From contig NZ_LMDV01000010.1 of NCBI RefSeq assembly GCF_001425175.1, forward strand, positions 1-64,000: DNA of 64,000 bases. The letters are read 5' to 3'. A program made the position numbers and the translations under genes. Each line of letters begins with the position of its first letter. Position 1 is the first letter of the stretch. The DNA is from Nocardioides sp. Root1257. GTDB lineage: Bacteria > Actinomycetota > Actinomycetes > Propionibacteriales > Nocardioidaceae. Below are positions 50,262-57,778 of the stretch, piece by piece. The notes below the pieces were generated by a model that worked only from the letters and a program-made list of their open reading frames with translations, ran no database searches and was not told the DNA's origin.

Positions 50262-50699
50262 ATGACGAACCGCACGCCCGCCCTGCTGGCGCTCAGCGCC
50301 GGACTCACGCTCCTGACGTCGAGCTTCCTCGTCGACACCGCGGCCCACGCCGCTCCCGCCGAGCGCGCCGTGGTGCGCCTCGAGACCCGCCTGCGTCCCA
50401 GTGGCGACCCGGACGGGTCGGGCCAGGCCCACTTCACGTTCGACAAGGCGCGCGGCCGGGTCTGCGCGACGGTCGAGTGGCGACGGATCCAGCGGCCCGA
50501 CGCCGCGCACATCCACCGGGTGTCGGACGGCAGCATCGTCGTCGACCTGGCCGGCTCGGTCACCGGCGGCCCGCGGTGCGCCACCGGCGTGCCCGCACGC
50601 ACGATCAGGCAGATCCTGCGGCACCCGCGCCAGTACTACTTCAACGTGCACAACCCGACGTACCCCGCGGGCGCCATCCAGGGCACGCTGCACCACTGA
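50262..50699 (+). CDS. Secreted CHRD-domain protein
   Basis: A 145-residue protein with a signal peptide (residues 1 to about 30, ending AAHA) and a CHRD domain (VRLETRLRPSGDPDGSGQAHFTF, split here, then AHIHRV, YYFNVHNPTYPAGAIQGTL). CHRD domains occur in chordin and in many small bacterial secreted proteins of unknown role. It stands just upstream of the tungstate operon but has its own start region, 78 bp before the next gene. Confidence 0.88.
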   Translation: MTNRTPALLALSAGLTLLTSSFLVDTAAHAAPAERAVVRLETRLRPSGDPDGSGQAHFTFDKARGRVCATVEWRRIQRPDAAHIHRVSDGSIVVDLAGSVTGGPRCATGVPARTIRQILRHPRQYYFNVHNPTYPAGAIQGTLHH

Positions 50700-50737
50700 G
50701 CAGACCTGGCTACCGCGGATCGAGGAAATCGCCATTG

Positions 50738-50770
50738 CTAGGTACTACCTAGGAAAAGCCCTGATATAAC
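50738..50770 (+). promoter_or_regulatory. Tungstate operon promoter and 15-bp palindromic operator
   Basis: CTAGGTACTACCTAG (50738-50752) is a perfect 7-1-7 inverted repeat. It covers the -35 position of an extended -10 box TGATATAAC (TATAAC at 50765-50770). The GTG of the tupA-like gene lies seven bases after the -10, so the transcript is probably leaderless. The operator is a good candidate for the HTH-Mop regulator encoded at the end of the operon. Confidence 0.65.
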
Positions 50771-50777
50771 AGGCGAG

Positions 50778-52448
50778 GTGCAGATCCCTCGCGCTCGCCG
50801 CGGCCTCGCCGCCCTCCTCGCCATCGGCGGCGCCAGCCTCGCGCTGGTCGCCGTACCGACCACGTCCGCCGAGGCGGACTCCGACAGCACCCTGACCATC
50901 GTCGGGACCAGCGACGTCTCCGACTCGCACCTCTTCCTGGACGTGCTCAAGCCCGGCTTCGAGGCGGCGTACCCGCAGTACACCGTCACCTACCAGGGCT
51001 CGGCCACCCAGAAGGCGATCGACAACGCTCGTCAGGGTCTGGGCAGTGCGCTGATCGTGCACGCGGCCAGCCTCGAGAACCAGTTCGTCGGCGACGGGTT
51101 CTCGGTCGAGCCCTTCGGTCGCGCCATCTTCTGGGGCGACTTCGTGCTCCTGGGACCGGCCTCCGACCCGGCGCACGTGATGTCCGGCAGCTCGCCGGCC
51201 ACCAACCCGACCGAGGCGTTCCAGAAGATCGCGGCGGCCGGCGCGGCGGGCAACGCCTTCCTGGTGGCCCGCGAGACCGGGTCCGGCACCGACGTGCAGT
51301 CCCACAACATCTGGGCGGAGACCACCGGGGTGCACACCTGCACGGTGTCGACCGCCAACGGCGGCGGCGTGCGACCCGCGGCCGACGACGTGAGCGGCGC
51401 CTGCCCGACGGGTGCCCCCGGCACGATCCAGGCGAGTTTCCCGAGCTGGTACCCCGCGACCGGCCAGACCCAGGCCCCGAACATCCAGACCGCTGACGTG
51501 TGCACGACCCTTCCGGGTGGCGGGACCGGCAACAACAACTGCTACGTCTTCACCGACCGGGGCACGTTCCAGTACCTGAAGAAGACCGGGATCCCCAACC
51601 TGCAGGTCGTCGTGCGCGGCGACTCCCTGCTGCTCGTCAACTCGTTCCACGCCTACGCGATCAACCCGGACAAGTTCACGGGCACGCCCAGCGTCCAGAT
51701 CAACAAGCCCGCCGCCCTGGCGTTCCTCGACTGGGTGACCTCGACGGCCGGGCAGGCTGCCGTCGGCAGCTACCTCAACGACACCGCCGACGCGCCGTTC
51801 CTCCCGTCGGCCGCACCGAAGCTGACCGTCACCAGCGCGCCGGCGAAGGTCAAGGCGGGGGCCGCGATCAAGGTGAGCGGCGACCTCGCGAACGTCGTTC
51901 CCGGCACCCCGGCACTCAGCGGCGTCCCGGTCCGGCTCGTCGGCACACCTGCGGCCGGGCCTGGGAACACGCCGGTGACCGTCGCGACCACGACCACCGA
52001 CTCCGCGGGGCACTTCGCCTTCTCGTACAAGCCGCAGAAGTCGCTCATCTACAGCGTCGCCGTCGACGAGATCACGCAGATCGAGAACGCCGCCCTCACC
52101 CCGGTGTTCGGCGACCTCCTGGAGGGGACGTCGGCCCCGGCCGGCCGGACCGTGGTGGTCGGCAGCGCGACGATCGCCAAGCCGAAGGTCGGCAAGCACC
52201 GGGTCGTCCAGGTCCGCGGCAAGCTCGGCCCCCACGCTTACAAGGGTGCCGTCGTCCAGGTCTACGGCAAGCTCGGCGCGCACAAGGTCAGGCTGCTCAG
52301 GACCGTGCACCCGAGGTCCGGAGCCGCGGCGTACCAGGTGCGGGTGAAGCTCAAGAAGGGCGTCTGGAAGCTGCGGGTGCGCTACTCCAACGGCACCTCG
52401 TTCACGGCCGCCACGACCGGGTTCTCCCGCAAGGTGAAGGTCTCCTGA
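50778..52448 (+). CDS. tupA: TupA-like tungstate/molybdate-binding protein with C-terminal Ig-like domains
   Basis: A 556-residue exported protein. After a signal peptide (about 1-34) comes a TupA-type solute-binding domain (GTSDVSDSHLFLDVL, ALIVHAASLENQFVGDGF, GDFVLLGPASDPA, YVFTDRGTFQYLKKTG). TupA proteins bind tungstate or molybdate with very high affinity outside the membrane. The usual length is about 270-300. Here a Cys-containing segment is inserted near 180-255 and about 200 extra C-terminal residues form two beta-rich domains (from about 350), the last very rich in Lys/Val (KLGPHAYKGAVVQVYGKLG). There is no lipobox. Confidence 0.78.
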   Translation: MQIPRARRGLAALLAIGGASLALVAVPTTSAEADSDSTLTIVGTSDVSDSHLFLDVLKPGFEAAYPQYTVTYQGSATQKAIDNARQGLGSALIVHAASLENQFVGDGFSVEPFGRAIFWGDFVLLGPASDPAHVMSGSSPATNPTEAFQKIAAAGAAGNAFLVARETGSGTDVQSHNIWAETTGVHTCTVSTANGGGVRPAADDVSGACPTGAPGTIQASFPSWYPATGQTQAPNIQTADVCTTLPGGGTGNNNCYVFTDRGTFQYLKKTGIPNLQVVVRGDSLLLVNSFHAYAINPDKFTGTPSVQINKPAALAFLDWVTSTAGQAAVGSYLNDTADAPFLPSAAPKLTVTSAPAKVKAGAAIKVSGDLANVVPGTPALSGVPVRLVGTPAAGPGNTPVTVATTTTDSAGHFAFSYKPQKSLIYSVAVDEITQIENAALTPVFGDLLEGTSAPAGRTVVVGSATIAKPKVGKHRVVQVRGKLGPHAYKGAVVQVYGKLGAHKVRLLRTVHPRSGAAAYQVRVKLKKGVWKLRVRYSNGTSFTAATTGFSRKVKVS

Positions 52449-52449
52449 C

Positions 52450-53793
52450 CTGATCCGACGGCTCGCACTGCTGACCGGGCTCAGTCTCGCCGTCCTCGGC
52501 GGGGCCGGGCCGGGGCCGGCGTACGCCGCGCCGGGGTGCCCGGGCGGCGGTCCGTGCGTGATCGTCTCGGTCGTCGGCAGCACGACGACGAGCAAGACGT
52601 TCGACCTCGCCGACCTCGCCCGGTTGCACGATGCTGCGGCCGACGACGACTACATCCTGCGGGGGGACGACGGGAGGACGAGCGACCAGATCGTCGGCGG
52701 CGGCACCCTGCTGCGTGACCTGGTCTCCGACATCGCCGACCCCGACCACCCGGGCTCCCAGCTCGATCCCGACGCCACCTCCTTCACCGAGGTGTTCGAC
52801 GCCGGCGACCGCAGCCACCCGTTGCAGGCGGGCGACCTCGGAGCCGTCGGGTCCAACGGCTTCACCCAGGGCGGCCCGGTCATCTACGGGGTGAGTGGCG
52901 ACCAGCTCGGCTACATCCGGCCGCTCCGCGGCGACGACGACGTCAACCTGTCCCAGGACCCACAGGTCGGCGGCTTCTTCCAGACCGACCCCGGCGGTGC
53001 CCTCCGGATCACGGTGCACGCCAGCGGGCAGCTCCTCGCCCCTGTCATCCACGTCTCGCCCGACCCACGGAAGGGCAGCCCCGTCGAGCTCTCCGCGACG
53101 GTGGACAACCCGTCCGGCACGGGGCTGACCTACGACTGGGACTTCGGCGACCGGAGCGGCCACGGGGCAGGAGCCTCCGTCGCGCACACCTGGGCGTCGT
53201 CGTTCGCCAGCGACTACGCCACCGTCGCGCTGGTCGTCACCGGCGCGGACGGCTCCAGCGGCAGCACCTACGCGCGCGTCACGTTCGGTGGGCCGACCGA
53301 GCCACCCACCGAGACGCCGACGACGACACCCAGCACGACGACACCCAGCGCGTCGGCCACCGGCACCGCGACCCCCACAGCCACACCGACCGCGACCTCC
53401 AGCGGGACCCCCGACGCCGACCAGACCGAAGGAACGAGTGGCCGGTCCGGCGGCAGCCCGGCCACCGGTCACAGCGCCGGGCCGACAGCCGGGCCGACGA
53501 GCACCTCCAGCACGACGCCGCACGCGACACCGTCCGACGCAGGCGTCGCGGTCGACGGCCTGGTGCTGCTCTCGGCCGGGCAGCAGCCCGAAGCGGTCGC
53601 ACCGGTGCAGCAGCCGCCACCGGGCAGCGTCCAGGCTCCGGAGGCGGAGCGGGTCACGGACCACCACCCGCTGACCCTTCCCGGCTGGCTGGTCGCGGCC
53701 GCCGTCGGCGCGACCCTCCTGGTCCTCGGCGGACTCCGCGAGGCACGGCCCGGTTGGTGGCGACGGCTGCGTCCGCCCGCGAGGATGCACTAG
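52450..53793 (+). CDS. Membrane-anchored PKD-domain surface protein of the tungstate operon (CTG start)
   Basis: A 447-residue protein if read from CTG at 52450. That codon has GTGAAGG nine bases upstream and gives a perfect signal peptide (IRRLALLTGLSLAVLGG... AYA). The first ATG/GTG in frame (GTG 52558) would remove the signal, and a stop lies 15 bases before the CTG. Residues about 37-195 form a domain with SKTFDLADLARL and GGGTLLRDLVSDI, reminiscent of the sulfite-oxidase-type molybdopterin fold. A PKD domain (about 199-279, YDWDFGDRSG), a Ser/Thr/Pro linker and one C-terminal membrane helix (WLVAAAVGATLLVLGGL) with a basic tail follow. Exact role unknown. Confidence 0.65.
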   Translation: MIRRLALLTGLSLAVLGGAGPGPAYAAPGCPGGGPCVIVSVVGSTTTSKTFDLADLARLHDAAADDDYILRGDDGRTSDQIVGGGTLLRDLVSDIADPDHPGSQLDPDATSFTEVFDAGDRSHPLQAGDLGAVGSNGFTQGGPVIYGVSGDQLGYIRPLRGDDDVNLSQDPQVGGFFQTDPGGALRITVHASGQLLAPVIHVSPDPRKGSPVELSATVDNPSGTGLTYDWDFGDRSGHGAGASVAHTWASSFASDYATVALVVTGADGSSGSTYARVTFGGPTEPPTETPTTTPSTTTPSASATGTATPTATPTATSSGTPDADQTEGTSGRSGGSPATGHSAGPTAGPTSTSSTTPHATPSDAGVAVDGLVLLSAGQQPEAVAPVQQPPPGSVQAPEAERVTDHHPLTLPGWLVAAAVGATLLVLGGLREARPGWWRRLRPPARMH

Positions 53794-54437
53794 TGACCGA
53801 CGACATCTACCAGGTGATCTTCAACGTCGCCGAGGCACTCGAGCTCCCGGTGGTGCTGGCAGCGGTGGCGGCGCTCCTCGCGGTGATCGTCGAGACGGGG
53901 GCGTTCCTGGCGGAACGCATCCGACGCCAGCGCCGGAGCTTCCCGGCGTTGTCCCGGGCTGCCGATGCGGCCCGCACCGCCCTCGACGCGGGCGACCGGG
54001 CCGCCGTACGCGCGGCTCTGCAGCCGGTGGCGTGGAGCGACCAGATGGGCCGCGTGCTCTCGGCGTTCTCGGAGGAGGCGGGCACGCCCGGAGCCGAGCC
54101 CAGGCTCGCCAAGCAGCTCGCCGACTTCGACTTCGCGTCCGAACGGCGGTTGAGCCGGACCCGGCTGCTCGTCAGGTTCGGCCCGGCGCTCGGCCTGATG
54201 GGCACCCTCATCCCGCTCTCACCCGCGCTCGAGGGCCTCGCGGACGGTGACGTCGCCGCCCTGACGGACAACCTCCGCCTCGCCTTCAGCATCACGGTGC
54301 TCGGCCTGCTCGTCGGCGCGGCCGCGTTCGCCCTCTCCCTCGCGCGCGACCGGATCTACGGCCAGGACCACTCCGACCTCGAGTACGTCGCCGCCGTGCT
54401 CACGGCGCCCGTCGGGTCGCAGCAGGTGGCGCCATGA
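53793..54437 (+). CDS. MotA/TolQ/ExbB-family proton channel protein
   Basis: A 214-residue protein with three membrane segments: about 18-40, 127-147 and 162-185. The last two carry the ExbB/TolQ signatures GPALGLMGTLIPL and LAFSITVLGLLVGAAAF; Thr138 and Thr168 align with the two Thr residues of the ExbB proton path. The large cytoplasmic loop (about 42-125) also fits. It would form a proton-driven stator with the next gene product. The GTG overlaps the previous TAG by one base. Such a channel within a metal ABC importer operon of a single-membrane bacterium is unusual. Confidence 0.8.
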   Translation: MTDDIYQVIFNVAEALELPVVLAAVAALLAVIVETGAFLAERIRRQRRSFPALSRAADAARTALDAGDRAAVRAALQPVAWSDQMGRVLSAFSEEAGTPGAEPRLAKQLADFDFASERRLSRTRLLVRFGPALGLMGTLIPLSPALEGLADGDVAALTDNLRLAFSITVLGLLVGAAAFALSLARDRIYGQDHSDLEYVAAVLTAPVGSQQVAP

Positions 54438-54757
54438 TCAGGGTCAGCACCCGCGCCCACCACCGCGAGGACCGTGCCGGCGATCCTCTCGACGGTCTCG
54501 TCAACCTCTTCGACCTCGGCATCGTGCTGGCCGTCGGCTTCCTGCTCGCCGCCCTCGCGTCGCTCAACCTGGAGTCCGCGATCACCAAGACCGGCCTCAC
54601 GCCCGACAACTCGGTCACCGTCAAGCCCGACGAGACCTCGGGCTCCGTCCCGCCGGACGGCGAGAAGGTGATCGGCAACGGCGAGAAGGTGGGCACCGTC
54701 TACCGCCTCGAGGACGGCCGCCTCGTCTACGTCGTGCCGAAGGACGCCACCCCGTGA
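54434..54757 (+). CDS. DUF2149 protein, ExbD-like partner
   Basis: A 107-residue protein with the layout of ExbD: short basic N terminus, one membrane helix (DLGIVLAVGFLLAALASL) and a small external domain. The DPLDGLVNLFDLGIVLAVG stretch is the DUF2149 signature. Asp27 stands at the cytoplasmic edge of the helix, as does the proton-carrying Asp25 of ExbD. ATGA overlap with the channel gene upstream and GTGA overlap with tupB downstream mean all three are translated together. Confidence 0.75.
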   Translation: MIRVSTRAHHREDRAGDPLDGLVNLFDLGIVLAVGFLLAALASLNLESAITKTGLTPDNSVTVKPDETSGSVPPDGEKVIGNGEKVGTVYRLEDGRLVYVVPKDATP

Positions 54758-55466
54758 ACTTCGTCTGGCAGGGGATCCAGGACGCCTGGCAGCTGCTCGT
54801 CGACGGCGACCCCTACCTGATGAACCTCCTCGAGGTGACGCTCAAGGTCTGCATCGTCTCGACCCTGACCGCGGCCGTGATCGGGCTCCCGATCGGGCTC
54901 CTGCTCGGGCTCGCGAGGTTCCGCGGGCGCGGCCTCGCCCTGACCGTCGCCAACGCCGGGCTCGGCCTGCCGCCGGTCATCGTGGGCGTGATGCTGTTCG
55001 TGGTCGCCCTCCCGCAGGGTCCGCTCGGCGAGCTCCACCTCGTGTTCACGCTCAAGGGCGTGTACGTCGCCCAGACCATCCTCGCCCTCCCGGTGATCGT
55101 GGCCCTCACGGCCGCCGCCGTGCGCGACATCTCGGAGGGGCTCATCTCCCAGGCCCGGGCGTACGGCGCCCGCCGGCACCGGATCGCGCTGCTCGCCCTG
55201 CGCGAGGCGCGGGTCGGCGTGATCGCCGCGCTCATCGCCGCCGTCGGCGCCGGGCTCTCGGAGGTCGGTGCGGTGGCCATCATCGGCGGCAACCTGCCGT
55301 TCGCGACGCAGACCCTCGCCAGCGCGGCGCTCGAGGAGGTCAACGCGGGCCGCTACTCCTGGGCGATCGCGATCGGGATCCTGCTGCTCGGGCTGATCCT
55401 GCTCATCTCCGCCGTGCTGACCGTGCTGCAGTACGCCGGCGCTCGCAACCGGGTCCCGAGGCACGC

Positions 55467-55470
<4 letters not shown>
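54754..55470 (+). CDS. tupB: Tungstate ABC transporter permease
   Basis: A 238-residue permease with five or six membrane segments. The EAA-like loop (AYGARRHRIALLALREARVGVIAA) that contacts the ATPase is present, as are VIVGVMLFVVALPQGPLG and GAGLSEVGAVAIIGGN, typical of TupB-type molybdate/tungstate permeases. The GTG start overlaps the DUF2149 stop and the gene overlaps tupC by four bases. Confidence 0.88.
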
Positions 55471-56387
<917 letters not shown>

Positions 56388-56392
56388 CGCAC

Positions 56393-56398
56393 TATCGT
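56393..56398 (+). promoter_or_regulatory. -10 box before the HTH-Mop regulator
   Basis: TATCGT ends six bases before the GTG at 56405 in the 17-bp gap after tupC. With no ribosome site present, it suggests an internal leaderless promoter for the regulator. No good -35 box is visible. Confidence 0.4.
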
Positions 56399-56404
56399 GC
56401 TCGC

Positions 56405-56782
56405 GTGACGGCTTACCTGCGGATCGGCGAGGTCGCCCAGGCCGTGGGCGTCAGCGTCGACACCCTGCGCCGCTGGGAGGCGGACGGCCGGGTCACGTTC
56501 GAGCGTCGCGGCAACCAGCGCGTGCTCGCGGCCGACCGGCTCGGTGACCTGATCGCCTCGACCGCCAGCTCCGAGCGCTCCTCGAGCGCCCGCAACAGGT
56601 TCACCGGCGTCGTGGTGTCGGTCGTGCGCGACGGCGTGATGGCCAAGGTCGAGCTGCAGTGCGGCGACTTCCGCGTCGTGTCGCTGATGAGCCGCGACTC
56701 CGCCGACGAGCTCGGCCTCGAGCCAGGCGTCGCCGCCACGGCCGTCGTGAAGTCGACCAACGTCATCGTCGAGACGTCCTGA
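56405..56782 (+). CDS. HTH-Mop (ModE-like) oxyanion-responsive regulator
   Basis: A 125-residue protein. Residues about 4-55 are a MerR/excisionase-type helix-turn-helix (RIGEVAQAVGVSVDTLRRWE, VTFERRGNQRVL) and about 63-123 a Mop/TOBE domain (FTGVVVSVVRDGVMAKVEL, PGVAATAVVKSTNVIVE) that binds molybdate or tungstate. Such proteins act as metal-oxyanion sensors that repress the importer genes when the metal is plentiful. The 15-bp palindrome at the operon promoter is the probable target. The GTG start follows a -10 box by six bases. Confidence 0.85.
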   Translation: MTAYLRIGEVAQAVGVSVDTLRRWEADGRVTFERRGNQRVLAADRLGDLIASTASSERSSSARNRFTGVVVSVVRDGVMAKVELQCGDFRVVSLMSRDSADELGLEPGVAATAVVKSTNVIVETS

Positions 56783-56792
56783 GGTCCGAGCG

Positions 56793-57764
56793 TCAGCGCC
56801 GTTCCTTCAGGCGGGCGTTGGGCAGCGGCGGCGCCGGGATCGGCGGGCGCTCGTCTCCGACCGGGATGCCGAACCACCCGTCGGTGAGCCGGCCGTCGAC
56901 GATCTGGTCCTGCCACGCGGTGCGCCACTCGACGACCTCCTCGTGGGTCCGGGCGACGATGTTCCACCACATCACGATGCTCTCGCCGAAGGGCGGCCCG
57001 CCGAGGAGCAGCAGCCGCACCGGCTCGTCGTACGCCGTGAGCTCGAGCGTCGCGGTGCCGGGAGGCACGTAGGCGAGGTCGTGCCGCTCGGCCTCGGTGC
57101 CGGCCACCGTCAGCACGCCGGTGTCCACGAGGACGCCGTGCTCGAAGGTCGGGTCGACGTCCAGCACCAGGCGGGCGCCCGGCTCGAGCAGGAGCTCGGC
57201 GCCGAGCAGGGGCGTGTACGTCGCGACCGGCGACGACTCGCCCAGCAGCGAGCCGAGGAAGACCCGCGCCTCGTAGCCGTCCCCCATGACCGGCTCGGGA
57301 GCGTGGTGCGCGAAGTCGGGATCGACGAAGCGCGAGGCGTCGGGCAGCGCCACCCACAGCTGCGCGCCGTGCAGGGTCGTGGTCGACGGCGGCGAGACCT
57401 CGGAGTGGCTGATGCCGCGCCCCGCTGTCATCAGGTTGACCTCGCCGGGCCTCACCATCGCGTGGTGGCCGGCGCTGTCGCGGTGCTCGACCTCGCCGGT
57501 GAAGAGCCAGCTCACGGTCTGCAGCCCGGTGTGCGGGTGCGGCGGCACGACCATGCCGCCGGTGGCGGCGACCTCGTCGGGGCCGTAGTGGTCGACGAAG
57601 CACCAGGCGCCGATCAGCGAGCGCTCGCGCTGCGGCAGCGTCCGCCGCACCCGCATCGCCCGCGGACCGCCGAGCGGGACGTCTCGCGGCGTCATGATCT
57701 CGACGCCCGCCGCGGGCGCCGTACGGCAGTCGAGCTCCGGTGGCTTCTCCTCGAGGTTGCTCAC
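56793..57764 (-). CDS. Pirin family protein
   Basis: A 323-residue bicupin. The N-terminal cupin has the pirin metal site and signature (PPHPHTGLQTVSWLFTGEVEH, HHAMVRPGEVNLMTAGRGISHSE, given in part), and the C-terminal pirin domain has GGPPFGESIVMWWNIVARTHEEV. Bacterial pirins include quercetinases and redox-regulatory proteins; the role here is open. The GTG at 57764 follows CACAAT by six bases, so it may be leaderless. It is convergent with the regulator gene and lies 14 bp after the FdhF gene stop. Confidence 0.9.
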   Translation of the reverse strand: MSNLEEKPPELDCRTAPAAGVEIMTPRDVPLGGPRAMRVRRTLPQRERSLIGAWCFVDHYGPDEVAATGGMVVPPHPHTGLQTVSWLFTGEVEHRDSAGHHAMVRPGEVNLMTAGRGISHSEVSPPSTTTLHGAQLWVALPDASRFVDPDFAHHAPEPVMGDGYEARVFLGSLLGESSPVATYTPLLGAELLLEPGARLVLDVDPTFEHGVLVDTGVLTVAGTEAERHDLAYVPPGTATLELTAYDEPVRLLLLGGPPFGESIVMWWNIVARTHEEVVEWRTAWQDQIVDGRLTDGWFGIPVGDERPPIPAPPLPNARLKERR

Positions 57765-57778
57765 GCCCCCATTGTGGA

